64,000 bases of DNA from Mycocentrospora acerina (lineage: Eukaryota > Ascomycota > Dothideomycetes > Pleosporales): the NCBI GenBank assembly GCA_022701365.1, contig JAKUHH010000201.1, positions 682,001 to 746,000 of the forward strand, read 5' to 3'. The notes below the pieces were generated by a model. That model saw only the letters and a list, made by a program, of their open reading frames with translations, was not told the DNA's origin and did no database searches. The first letter of the stretch is position 1. The number at the start of each line of letters is the position of its first letter. This document shows positions 22,555 to 33,971 of the stretch, in pieces. The translations under genes were made by a program, and so were the position numbers.

Positions 22555-25500
22555 ATGGCAGCAGTCATGTCCGCGAAGCGCCCTCGTGCTCTGACCAGCG
22601 GCTTGGACGCTATGAGCGGCGGAGGTCGCAACAATCGTGTAGGTCGTCTCCATGATCGCGCACCGAGGAAAACGCGCTCACAATACAAAGGGAAAACGAC
22701 AACGTCAGTCATCACCGGACGTGAGTGAACAGTCATCGAACGAAGAGAAATCCGATGCGCCAGACGACAGTAACGATACTGAGGACGAACGCGAGGAGGC
22801 TCAAGAGCAGAATCAATATGTATGGGCTACACAGCAAGTCCAGCGAGACTTTCAAGCGACCGCAAACAAGCAAAACGTGCCCACCGAGTCTGGAATCATA
22901 GAGGAGATAACTTGCGTAAACTTCATGTGTCACGAGCACTTGAAAGTTTCGTTGGGTCCTCTGATCAACTTCATCGTCGGCAATAATGGCAGTGGCAAGA
23001 GCGCAGTTCTCACAGCCCTCACAATATGCCTTGGTGGAAAGGCTACAGCAACCAACCGTGCACAAAACCTCAAAAGCCTGATCAAAGAAGGCAAAGACCA
23101 CTGCACAGTGTCTGTTCGTATCAAGAACCAGGGCGCGCTTGCATACAAGTCTGGAGATTATGGCAATTCGATTGTCGTTGAACGGCACTTCAACAGATCT
23201 GGCACTTCTGGTTTCAAATTGAAGGATATGAATGGCAAAATCGTATCAACCAAGAAGGCTGAGCTCGAAGACATTCTGGATGCATTCTCAATGCAGATTG
23301 ACAATCCCATGAATGTACTTACCCAGGACATGGCTCGACAGTTTCTAAATCATTCTGGCCCCAAGGACAAGTATAAGTTTTTCCTCCAGGGCACTCAGCT
23401 TGAAACCCTGAATCGGGATTACCAACAAATTGAACAATCGCTGGAATCCATGAATACCAAAGCCGAGTTTAAAGAAGCTGGCCTTGCCGTACTCCGAAAA
23501 AAGATGGAAGATCTCGCGTTAAAAGCTCGCCGAGCAGAAAACTTGGAGAGAATGAGAGCTGCAGAGAAGGAGCTAGCGGATCAGGCGGCTTGGGCTGGCG
23601 TTGAGCAAAGGGAAGAAGAAGCGGCGGAAATTCAACGTGAGCTGGAACGGCTCGACAAATTGATCGAGACGAGACACTTGGCCGTGAGTGACGCGTCTGA
23701 TCGTTATGAACGTGCCGACTCCGCTTTTACAGCAGCCACTGAGCAATTGGCAGAATTGGCAGCCGGAATGGACCCCATGAAGCAAGAAAAGGAAGATATC
23801 AGCAATCAGTTCAACGATGTAAAGAAAAAGATCATTGGATTGTTGGCTGATGAGCGAAAGAGTGGCGGAGACGTTAAATCGAAGCGAGATGTGGTTGCTC
23901 AGACCGAGAGGGATATCGAACAACTTCGACAACGCCAGGCGCAAGCCGATAATGGTCGGATGGAAGAAAAAGTTCGAGAACTCGAAGAAGCAAAGACCCA
24001 GCGCGAGCAAGCACATACTGCCCACAGCACACACGTTGAGGGGTTCGCAGAGCTGCAGGAACAGTTAAAGATAGCCCAGAAAGAGAAGGTTCCAGTCGAC
24101 CTGAATGTGGAGAGAGCTCACAACGATGAACGGCGTATACGAAACAACATCAACACTCTTCAACAGGGCGAGAGCAACTGGCTGAATGCATATCCAAACT
24201 ACAGGAATCTCCAGAATCTGCTCCAGGCTATTGACGGTGAGAAGAGGTTTCGGGAAAAGCCGATCGGTCCGTTGGGTCGCCATGTCAAGCTATTACTTCC
24301 TCAGTGGGGGCATATTCTTGAGAAACAGTTCGGCGGAATACTGAATGCATTCGCCGTAACCAGTAAGGCAGATCAAACCATCCTATCTGGCCTAATGAAG
24401 AAGTGCAATTGGTATATTGACGGCAGCGGTATTTCCATTAAATTTCGGGCTAACATTTTCATTCAGGTCTGCATCAATTCTCATTGGAAACAACAACCAC
24501 ATTAATACGGCGCCGCATGAGCCGCATGCTTCCCTGAAGACATGGTTGAAGGCACTCAAAGTATGTACAACGCCTGTCCGATTTGACATTTAGGGATTAT
24601 ATCGTTGACCTGTACTTTAGATTGAGAATGACCTTGTTCGAAACCAGTTCATCATCAACCAGGGCATCGAGCAAACGGTACTGATTGAGGACCAAACAGA
24701 GGGGACAAAGTTTATGCATGACCGTGGACCGCTGACCGACAAAGTCAAGATGTGTTTTACTTTTGCGGACGGTGATAAGAGGAAGGGCCGAGTTATCAAC
24801 TACACAGGAAATGGCGGCATCAATGACAGTCCAATCGCCGAATTCCGGGGACTGATGCGCATGAAAGTAGACAAGGAAGCACAGATTAGGTAAGGATATC
24901 GGCTCATAAGAAGGAGTTAGACTGACTCTACCCCAGAGAAGAGCAGGCACGCCTTGCCGATGCACAGCGCGAGGTGCGTGAGCTTGAAGAATCAGCACGA
25001 AAGCTTCAGGAGCAGATTCATGTTTGCAAGACCAGAGTAGAGAACCATCAGAGGTTGAAGAAACAACTCGAAATCCGACGCCAACGTACTCTTGATACAG
25101 TGGAGCGGCTCGAGATAGAGTTGAGCAATGCTACGCCGGATGATGCGGCTATTGATGTGCTCGAAGAACAACTGAAAACAGCTAAGGAAGATGTGGAACG
25201 TGCGCAAGGAGTATTCGACGATGTGGTCTTGCAGCGTGATAAGCTCAACAAGGAGAATGGTGTTAATAAAAAAAAGCTGGATGAGGCGCACAAGGCCGTT
25301 GTCGAGCATGAATACAGGCTCAAAAAGGCGCAAGAGCAGGCCAGGAGCTTTCAAAACCAGCGGGAACAGGCACTGAAAGACAAGAACAAAGCCATTGACT
25401 TGGTGACAGGCGCGGAGGCCAATCGAGCTGAATGGGAGCAAGCACGACAGGAGAAGCAAGAAGAAATCGACGAAGAAACAGCGGGTGCTATAGGAATTTG

Positions 25501-26353
25501 TCCGGTGCGGGTAGAAGTCCCTCGGGGCAAGACTCAGGCACAGTTGTGGGAGAAGATGCAAAAACTTATTGCGACGAGAAGACAGACGGAGACTGAGCTG
25601 GGTGGTTCACAGAACGAGCTCTTGAAGCAAGCCAATCTAGCCAAGGAGACACATTACAAAGCTATGCAGGAACTCGAACACACCAAGGCTCTGCGCAATG
25701 TAAGTCGGGAAGTGTGTGTTGAGTTGTTTTGGAATGCTGACCGAGTTGTAGCATCTCATCAACACGGTCATGAACCGTAGAGCTCGTTGGAAGCAGTTCC
25801 GGTCGGGCATATCTGTTCGAGCGCGAGTGACGTTCAACTACCTGCTCAGTGAACGCAAGTTTCGTGGCACACTCAGCATCGATCACGTGAAGCAAGCACT
25901 TGATATTCATGTAAGCGACTGCAGTGGGGGCTGCGCAAGCAAGATGTGGCTAACGTGACAAGGTTCAACCGGACATTATGGAGGTCAGTGGCGATGGGCG
26001 ACAGACCAAGACTCTCTCTGGTGGCGAGAAGTCGTTTTCAACCGTCTGCCTTCTTCTCTCGCTTTGGGATGCAATGGGTTCGCCTATCCGCTGTCTTGAC
26101 GAGTTGTAAGTTATCCACAAGGGAATTTTCACGGGTGTCGACTAATGTGGCCAGCGACGTCTTCATGGACAGCGTCAACCGAGACCGAAGCATGAATATG
26201 ATTATCAAAGCAGCGCGACGGTCGATTGGGCGACAGTTCATCTTCATCACTCCACAGGCTATGAACAATGTTAAGCAAGACTCGGACGTGAAGATTATCC
26301 GGATGCGCGATCCTGAGCGCGGGCAGACGGCACTGAGCTTTCAGCCGGCCTAG
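22555..26353 (+). CDS. SMC6: SMC6, structural maintenance of chromosomes protein 6
   Basis: Smc6 pairs with Smc5 in the SMC5/6 complex, which handles recombination intermediates, replication stress and SUMO-dependent repair. Model: eight exons 22555-22638, 22691-24411, 24467-24560, 24621-24889, 24937-25699, 25752-25910, 25963-26105 and 26155-26353; 1143 residues, normal for Smc6. Walker A is GNNGSGKS (about 125-132), after IIEEITCVNFMCHEHL. A long coiled coil follows, then the hinge (GNNNHINTAPHEP, FIINQGIEQTVLIEDQ) and the returning coil. The ABC signature is LSGGEKSFSTVCLL (from about 1048) and Walker B is CLDEFDVFMD (about 1074). Each intron restores a family motif; for example 24412-24466 joins CNW to SASILIG, and 26106-26154 joins DEF to DVFMD. 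Two ATGs (22555 and 22567) could start the protein. Its upstream region has ACGCGT sites. Confidence 0.96.
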
Positions 26354-27025
26354 ACAGGGTTGGGGGCGAATGAGAGTGGGTCTGTGAAAGTTGACGTGGG
26401 TGTGAGCGTGGGTGTGGGCGTGGGACAAAGAAGTAATCAGGTGTTTGGGCGAAGGTTTCTGGCGTGATTTGCATACGTATACCCCCTCGACCCGGCGTTG
26501 GGCATCTTGGAAGCAATGTTGGCAGTGTATTAGCTATCAAAGCACCGCGCGTGGATGAGCGCATTGCTCTGTGTGTCTGTGTGTGTATGTGTGTGGTTGA
26601 GTGAAGAGTGTAGACAAAAGCACAAGAGGCGCGCCCTTGTTGGACGTGGTTTGTGTGCGGTGTACTCGTGCTTGTGCTTGTGCTTATGCCTGTGCCTGTG
26701 CTTGTGCCTGTTGTTCTTTGTCAAGCAGACGCAGCTGATGTCCGAGGGCCAACGGTTGCAGTGGAAACGGAGCCTGGTGGAGGCGTGATCGGCGGCAGGG
26801 GAGGGTGCATGCTAGGCGTGACCTTGGCTCCAGTCCCGCGGCATGTCTGTTGTCAAGCGGCAAACAAGCGACCACGACTACAACGACCATCACGACCACA
26901 TGCGCAGTCCAAGTCGGAGTCGCACGTAAAGGCCACTCACTCTGCAGCTGCCCTGTCTCCTGCCCGGGTCTGCCCGCTCGATGAGGGTGTCTGCCTGCAA
27001 CCCCCGCTGAGACGCCGCATGCAAC
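26354..27025. repeat. Intergenic with GT-rich simple repeats
   Basis: Directly after the SMC6 stop there is a GTGTGGGCGTGGG-type run (about 26392-26425). At about 26566-26600 there is a TGTGTGTG tract, and at about 26660-26720 an imperfect TGTGCT/TGTGCC hexamer array. All are G/T-rich in the plus strand. No gene is visible, and long open frames crossing here on the minus strand are produced by these repeats. Confidence 0.7.
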
Positions 27026-29953
27026 ATGACCATGTCCCCACTGCTGCTCCCGGACACGCCCAGGACGCCGTCGCCGTCGCCGTCGTTGGCGCCGGAAGAG
27101 GGCCCGCGTCTCCTGCTCGCAGCCTCGCCCGCGCCTGACGACGACGACAACAACAACATCGACAACAATATCGACAACAACATCAACTACAGCAATAACA
27201 ACAGCAACAACGACGACAACGACGACGACGACGACGCGCACACGGTCGCGACGCTGGCCATGGCTGAGACCGACGCCGAGGCTGAGCTTGAGGCCGAGGC
27301 CAACGCGACCCGCAGCCCCGGCCAGGAAGCAAAGGGCAAAGAGAGGACGGGTAAGGCGCCGCTGAGACTGCTGGACCTGCCCGTCGACATCCTCAAGGAC
27401 ATTATCCACCAGCTCCCGCACACCAACGATCTCACGTCGCTCTCGCTCTGCCACTCGGCCCTGCACCGCCTCACCATCCCCTGCATCTACTCGCGCTTCG
27501 ACATTGTGTGGCCCGACGAGAGCACCCACACGGAGCCCCGCTCCGGCGTCGATGCCCTCACCTACGGGCTGGCGACGCTGGTCATGGGCGACGACTGCTT
27601 CCCCCACCAGAACCGCCGGAGACACCAGGCCAGCGCGGCGACGGACGCGGCGAGGAACACGGCCGCATCCCCGTACCCCATCACCCCGCGGCGCTTTGGC
27701 AACTACTACGGCCAGTTTACCAAGAAATTCTCGCTGGGCAACGGCCCGCAGGCTTGGGTGCAGGAGTACATGATCACAAAGGAGGGCGGCAAGATGCTGG
27801 GCACCCTGGTCGCCCTGGCCATTGCCCGCATGGTCAATCTCGAGACGTTTGTCTGGGACATGCCCACGGGCGTCCTGCGCGACGTCTGGCTGGCCCTGTC
27901 CAGTCTGGCTGATCGCAGCGACGCCGACGACTGTCGCCTGGAACGACTCTGGATCCGCTGGCACGACAACACAACCGACGCCCTTGTGCCTCCTCCCGCG
28001 CCTCCAATGATACTCAACAACATCAACGTGCCCCCGCCGCCAAATGCCATGCACCCAAGCGGCATGGGCACAGTGCAGACTCCAGTTGTAGTGTCCTCGC
28101 CCTTCTCACACAGCAGTCTTTCTGCGCTGGATCGTGTCGAGCACCCCACCTTCTCCGCCATACCAGCACTCAAGAGCCTAAGTGTCCTGGACATTGATGA
28201 GCTGCCATATCTCGACGAAATGGCTATTCTCATTGCGAGGTCTCAGAAGAAGCTGCGAGAACTGCGTGTCGGCGTAGCTGCCCACGCGCAACAGCGAGAA
28301 TGGGTCACGGTGTGGGAGGGCGATGGTCTTCAGCAGGTGGATCACAGCGTCACCTCGACGGCGGCGAGCTCTATTCCAGACAAGAGGCTTGGAGGTGTGC
28401 TGGGTATTTTGGTTGGCCGCATACATAACATGCGCCATTCTGAGGAGTTACAGACGCGCAAGTCCAGCACTAGCGTATCCACAGGTCGAGCAGTGGACGT
28501 ATCACCCACTAGATACGCGGACGCGATTCCTTTGCCTTCAATGGGTGTGCATTCATCGCAGGAACGCGAAACAGAGCACGATGTCGACCATTTCGGAAAT
28601 CCAATGGACGACTCTGCTGCACCTGAAGAAATCAGTCCATTCAACGGGGGCCAACCACACAACACTGATCAAGTTACACCGCCTGCGGACAACTCAGCCA
28701 AGACCCCCTCGAGACCTCGCGGCGCATCTGTGGCTCATAGTGAGCATGTTGATGCTCATGATGAGGCTCGGGATGGCTCAGAGCAACTGTTGACTGGCAA
28801 GTTGAAGCTCGAAGTTCTGGAGCTCGAACGGGTGCCCCTATCGGTTCCTGTGCTGCGCAAAGCATTCGATTGGTCTATGCTATCGACATTGACCCTGTTA
28901 CACTGCAGCAACCATGAACAGCTCTGGAAAGTGCTCCGACGGACGTATACCCCTCATGCAGCGTACTCTAGCACATCGTCCTCGTCGAAAGCGTACAAAG
29001 CGTCGTATACCCTCAAGTCAGAATATCAGTTGAACTTGAAGCGGATACACACTAATACTGTTTCACCTTCCCTCATCTCTTTCTTGAAGGAAACGCTTGC
29101 GCCCAACAGTCTGGAAGTGCTTTTCCTCCAGGAAGGTCGATCGTATTCGTCTACGGTGTCAGTAGACGCCATATATAGGGGGCCAATGAGGAGGCATCGT
29201 ACGAGTCTGAGAAAGTTGATGATAGATAGCAGCGAGAAGGGACAAGACGGGCATACATCTATCAGCTCACGGTGGAGACGATGGATGATGAATCGAGAGA
29301 TTTTGACATTTATCACGAGTGGTCGGATGAGCAGCTTGCGGGAACTGGCCGTGTCGATCGACTACAAGGACTGGGTAAGCTACATGTCACTGACTCTGAC
29401 AAACAAGGTCGAACTTGGAACTCAAAACTAACTAAATCAACAGCACCACTTTCTACAACGTCTCCCTCTGATCCCACACATCCGCTCTCTTTACATACCC
29501 TTCATCGCCGATCACGCACACGGCAACAACATCGACCCACGCGAACTCGCCTATCAAATTCTCGACATTGTACACCTCCGCCCAGAGATTGAGCTCTGCT
29601 ACATGGGTCTTTCCACCAAATGCTTTGAGATTCTGGAAAACCGACCTTCGAACTACGACCTCCGCCCCGAAGGAGGAGCGGCTGAGGGCACGCATACCAC
29701 CTACGACCCTCAGATTACCATTCTTTCTGACGACGACGAGAGCGAGGCGACGGAAGATGAGGACGAAGATGACATGGAGGGCGTGGGAATGCAAGGGGAC
29801 GAGACGGAAAGTGAGGAAGAAGATGGGGGCGGGATGAGCGAGGACGAGGAGTTTGACGGGGAGGGCGGAATCAAGCTGAGAGTTCGAGAGATTCTGTTTT
29901 ACGAGGAGAGAGTTGAGGCGTTTAGACGGAGACACGGGGTTTTGAGACCCTGA
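27026..29953 (+). CDS. F-box protein with Asp/Asn-rich N-terminus
   Basis: Likely a substrate receptor for an SCF ubiquitin ligase; its target is unknown. Model: exon 1 27026-29374, intron 29375-29443 (69 bases), exon 2 29444-29953, 952 residues. The N-terminus (about 35-75) is an Asp/Asn-rich low-complexity tract encoded by imperfect AAC/GAC triplets. The F-box is at about 113-160: LRLLDLPVDILKDIIHQL then DLTSLSLCHSALHRLTIPCIYSRF. The remainder resembles the leucine-rich-repeat-like C-terminal parts of fungal F-box proteins (LKSLSVLDIDELPYLDEMA, RELRVGVAAHAQ), then an acidic stretch (DDDESEATEDEDEDD) near the end. The intron joins YKDW to HHFLQRLPLIPHI. A second in-frame ATG at 27032 is also possible. 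No closer orthologue is recognised. Confidence 0.87.
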
Positions 29954-30710
29954 TTGTCTTTGGCATGTTTCTTTTGGGAATTGGCGTTTCATTTTTTTAG
30001 GCATGGGATATCCGATCATGGGCGTTGATCTTTTTTTTCACTCTCTTTCCCCGCTATGGTTGCTGATTGAGGAGTTTGGGACTGGTTGGTTGGGGCATAT
30101 GGGATATGGAATGATGGGAATGGAATGGCATGGCATGGTATGGCATGGACTGTAGTGTAGTCTTTAGATTAGCATGGCGCTGACTTGCCCTTCAAATGGG
30201 TCTCGCGTCTAATGAGCTTTGTGGAAAGAACCAACCGTCTTTTCGTACATGTGCTGTGCTGACTTAATGTGGAGATAAAACGACATGCATGTGTACGACG
30301 GTAATTATTGTAGGGGGCATGAAGAGAGCTTTAGCAAGATAGTCTACAAGTATCGGCTTGAAATTAGTAGCAACTTTCTTATTATTATTATTTTATTAAA
30401 AAAGTCTACAGCATTCAATTGTAATGTGCCAACCACGTGAATGCGCGTTTTGGCGTTTAGGCTGACCCCTCCCAAGCACAAGTAGGTAACCGCGACTTGC
30501 TCGCAAACAAACACACAACATTGAACCGCGACACGACAACAAAACAACACAACACCACATTTAATCCTCGCAGACGACATCTCCCACCGCCGATTCACGC
30601 AATCTCTTACTAGCCAGCCCGCCAATGAACCGTCTCACATCCGCATCGACGCTCCAATAAACAACCGCACTCGCATCGCGCGCGGGGGTTATCACTGCAG
30701 CGCCTCCGCC
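29954..30710. repeat. Intergenic with GGAAT/GGCAT pentamers
   Basis: About 150-200 bases after the F-box stop is a run of GGAATGG/CATGG pentamers (about 30107-30150). A short ATT triplet run occurs near 30381-30395. No gene was seen; the right end is the APC2 promoter. Confidence 0.6.
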
Positions 30711-33458
30711 ATGGACCACTCCACCCTAGTCTTTGCCTCCGTATTCCCCATCCTCTCGCTCTCGCACACGACCCCCACCCCCATCGCGACCCCCCTCCTC
30801 GGACACAGCGCCCCAGACGTCTCGTTTGGAAGTCCGCCGTATGCGCTGCGGAATGCCGAGCGGCCGCACCGGGCGGTGAAGCGGGGCGCGGCGTGGAGCT
30901 GTGCGACGAGGTTTCTGAGTCTGCCGCGGGACTTGGCGGGGCTGCCGGCGCGGGCGAGGAGTGCAGAGGTGGAGGAGGCGTTGGGGTATTTGCTGGTGGG
31001 GGAGGGGAGGAGTGAGGATGGGAAAGAGGGGGAGGAAGGGCTGTTGGAGTGGTATGTGAATGAATGGAGGATGCATTTTGCGAGGGAGGTTAGGCCTGGG
31101 TTGGAGGAGCTGTGGGGGAAAGAGGTGGAGGTTAGGGCATCGTGGGGGTTGCTGGATGAGACGCAGCGGGTGCTTGAGCAGGTGCAGAGTGGCTATTTGT
31201 TACTCTTTGAAGAGCATATATTGCCGTTTTTGAAGCGTGGCGTGGAGACGATGGCGACAACGAGGAGGCCTCGGTCCACGCATGTTGTCAACGGGGAGGC
31301 TGCTGAGGCGGCGAGCTGGAAGTTTCGCGCTGACTTGCATGCAGTGTTTGCGCATTGTTTGCCTGCGCAGCGCTTTTCCAAGACGCTGAGCTATATCTTG
31401 TATGATGCGGGGTGTAGGGTGTTTCGCATCTACACACGGCAAGACGGTGTGCAGGTTAATATGTCATCAGAGGACTCGCGCGAGTATCGACAGCGTATGA
31501 TGACTCTCCTGCAAGGACTGGAGCGCGTGGGACTTGGTGGTGATGCGGCGCAAAAGGCATTTGCACATGCCATGACCAAGCTGCTCGACTCGTTCATCGC
31601 CAGCCATTACCTGAAGGTGGATTGGTACTCAAAGAAGTCGGTTATGCCGCACTTGAAGATGTGGATCCAGGATGGCTTTTGTCCGCTTGTCGAGCTGGTG
31701 CTGGAATGCCTGAGGTGCGAGCAGAGTAGTGTCCTGCCGACTGAGGTGTCATCATGGCAGGAGATGGCGCTGGGAAGGTTAGGACGAGCAAGAGTCGACA
31801 ACCTGTTCGACTTTGTGATTAACTGGGATGCAAGTTTGGGTGCTATACTCGATATCAAGGAATATCTCAAGGCTACGGGCGCGAAACAACATCTCACGTC
31901 CAACTTTTCACAGCAGATTTCGAGAAGACTGCTGCATCCGGGTGCGACTACGACATATATTCTAAACGTCTACATTTCTATTATTCGGTCATTTCACGAG
32001 CTGGAGCCCAAGGGTGTGCTGCTTGAACGAGTAGCGAGACCTATTCGGCGGTACTTGAAAGAGAGGGAAGATACTGCTAGAATCATTATCTCTAGTCTAC
32101 TCACTGATCTTAGCGATGAGACGGGCAGCAAGTTTTCTTCCAATAGCGAACTCTCTTACGAGATTGCTAGTGAAATGGCAAAGCCCTTTGCAAATTTTGG
32201 CCAAGACACTGACGAGGAGCTGAACTGGGGCGACATGAACTGGCAACCTCTGCCTCAAGATGCATCCCCAGAGTACAAAAAGTCCAAGGTTGAGGATGTG
32301 ATATGGTTCTTACTGACGCTCTGGGAGCGCGACGACTTTATCAACGAGCTGAAGAACATCCTCGGAGACCATCTACTGCGATGTCAAGATCCGGAGTACG
32401 AGAAGGAGATTCGATTGTTGGAGTTGATCAAGATTCGCCTGGGAGACGACAAACTGCAGGCTTGCGAAGTTATGCTTCGCGACGTCCTCGACTCTAAACG
32501 TATCAACGCATCCATCCGTGCAGCAACCTCTTCAGCTGCAATAGCATCCACATATCACACTCCTCAGTCCCGCCCTAGAGAACCTCGCACACCGGAGGGC
32601 ATACACCCACACACACCTCAGCCCCGTCGGCCTGCGCCCGCTACCACTCATCTTGCTCCTTCGACACCCGCCCCCACTCTCAATGAGACAGCACTCAACG
32701 CGCAGATTCTATCATCGTTTTTCTGGCCGCTCCTCCGCGACGACGCCTTTACCGTCCCCGCCGAAATCTCCGCCCTCCAAAAAGAATACGAAACACGCTT
32801 CGAGCGCATCAAAGGCATGCGGAAACTGCGCTGGATGAACGCACTTGGCTCCGGCTCCATCACCCTCTCCTTCTCCGACCGCACCGAAGACTTTGACAAC
32901 CTCACCCCCTGGCAAGTCAGCGTCGTCCACGCCTTCCAAGCCCAACCCAACGAACCCCCGCGGCCGCCCCACCACAAACCCGGCGAAGGCATCTCCCGCA
33001 CTGTCAGCGACCTAGAAGAGATGCTCGAAATGGACGACTCACTCGTCCGCCAAGCCCTCGCCTTTTGGACGGGCAAATCCGTCCTTCGCGAACTCGCACA
33101 AGACACCTACACCGTCATTGAGCGCCTGCCACAGAAATCCTCCCTCGCGGCCGAAGACGCCTCCGCCGCGGCCGCCGCAGAGGAACTCGCTGCCATTACC
33201 GCCGCGCAGCAGACGTCGACGGTCAAATCCCAGGAGGATCTGTTCAACGAGAAGAAGCCCATCTACGAAAGTTTTATCGTGGGTATGCTGACGAATCAGG
33301 GGAATATGCCCGTTATGCGCATTGTTATGATGATGCGGATGATGGTTCAGGGGGGGTTCCCGTTTGGAAACGATGAGGTTAAAGGGTTGCTGGGGGAAAT
33401 GGAGGGGAGGGGTGTAGTGGTGGGAATTGGGGGGGATGTGTGGGCGGTGAGGAAGTAG
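30711..33458 (+). CDS. APC2: Anaphase-promoting complex subunit 2 (cullin-like)
   Basis: Apc2 is the cullin scaffold of APC/C, the ubiquitin ligase that targets securin and mitotic cyclins; it binds the RING subunit Apc11. A single exon encodes 915 residues. The N-terminal part is mostly helical cullin-repeat-like sequence (WYVNEWRMHFAREVRPGLEELW; LPFLKRGVETM). The cullin homology region starts near ERDDFINELKNILGDHLL and includes ILSSFFWPLLRDD, then LRWMNALGSGSITLSF and LTPWQVSVVHAFQ, typical of Apc2. The C-terminal winged-helix domain is FNEKKPIYESFIVGMLTNQG through MVQGGFPFGNDEV to GDVWAVRK. A Pro/Thr-rich insert lies around 615-650. Codon use changes along the gene: the first 150 codons are G-ending and the last 250 C-ending. 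Confidence 0.94.
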   Translation: MDHSTLVFASVFPILSLSHTTPTPIATPLLGHSAPDVSFGSPPYALRNAERPHRAVKRGAAWSCATRFLSLPRDLAGLPARARSAEVEEALGYLLVGEGRSEDGKEGEEGLLEWYVNEWRMHFAREVRPGLEELWGKEVEVRASWGLLDETQRVLEQVQSGYLLLFEEHILPFLKRGVETMATTRRPRSTHVVNGEAAEAASWKFRADLHAVFAHCLPAQRFSKTLSYILYDAGCRVFRIYTRQDGVQVNMSSEDSREYRQRMMTLLQGLERVGLGGDAAQKAFAHAMTKLLDSFIASHYLKVDWYSKKSVMPHLKMWIQDGFCPLVELVLECLRCEQSSVLPTEVSSWQEMALGRLGRARVDNLFDFVINWDASLGAILDIKEYLKATGAKQHLTSNFSQQISRRLLHPGATTTYILNVYISIIRSFHELEPKGVLLERVARPIRRYLKEREDTARIIISSLLTDLSDETGSKFSSNSELSYEIASEMAKPFANFGQDTDEELNWGDMNWQPLPQDASPEYKKSKVEDVIWFLLTLWERDDFINELKNILGDHLLRCQDPEYEKEIRLLELIKIRLGDDKLQACEVMLRDVLDSKRINASIRAATSSAAIASTYHTPQSRPREPRTPEGIHPHTPQPRRPAPATTHLAPSTPAPTLNETALNAQILSSFFWPLLRDDAFTVPAEISALQKEYETRFERIKGMRKLRWMNALGSGSITLSFSDRTEDFDNLTPWQVSVVHAFQAQPNEPPRPPHHKPGEGISRTVSDLEEMLEMDDSLVRQALAFWTGKSVLRELAQDTYTVIERLPQKSSLAAEDASAAAAAEELAAITAAQQTSTVKSQEDLFNEKKPIYESFIVGMLTNQGNMPVMRIVMMMRMMVQGGFPFGNDEVKGLLGEMEGRGVVVGIGGDVWAVRK

Positions 33459-33971
33459 CTTATCTCTCTTCTTTTTCTCTCTGTATTCTTCCCGATGCAT
33501 TGATGAGGGCAAGGCGTGGAGAAGATACTTGTAGAGGCTGGCTGGTTGGTTGGTTGGTTGAATATGCACACTGAGGTAGTCCACATCTTACGAATACTGG
33601 TGACAAGTTCAGTGCCTCTATACATGTATACATGTTGCTTCTGTCGTCAAGGTCAACTAAAAAGAAAATAATTATCCGTGGAGACGTTACCACTACTACT
33701 GCTACTACTGTGTATTATTATTATATGACAACATGTCATTTACATCACATCAACGTGACAGCCGCAAATACATTCAGCTATCTATAAATATATATATATA
33801 TACCAATCTTCTCACTTTTACGTTTAGCCACACTTTTTCCTTTCCCTTCACCAGCAGAGCAGCAGTACACATGAGCCAATTATTTTTATTTTTATTATTT
33901 ATTTCACCATTTGTCTCTTCTTTCCTTTCCCCTCCTTTCGTTTCCTCTTCTTTACTTTTGTTCTCTCACTC
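33459..33971. repeat. Convergent 3' spacer with simple repeats
   Basis: APC2 and the TFIIIC subunit end facing each other. The spacer has a GGTT tetramer run (about 33540-33560), a TA-rich stretch (33785-33801) and long pyrimidine tracts (33890-33975). No gene. Confidence 0.6.

Noticed and set aside
26684..28054. 456-codon minus-strand frame across the SMC6/F-box spacer
   Set aside because: It is produced by GT repeats and GC-rich F-box codons; the Val/Arg-rich translation has no recognisable domain.
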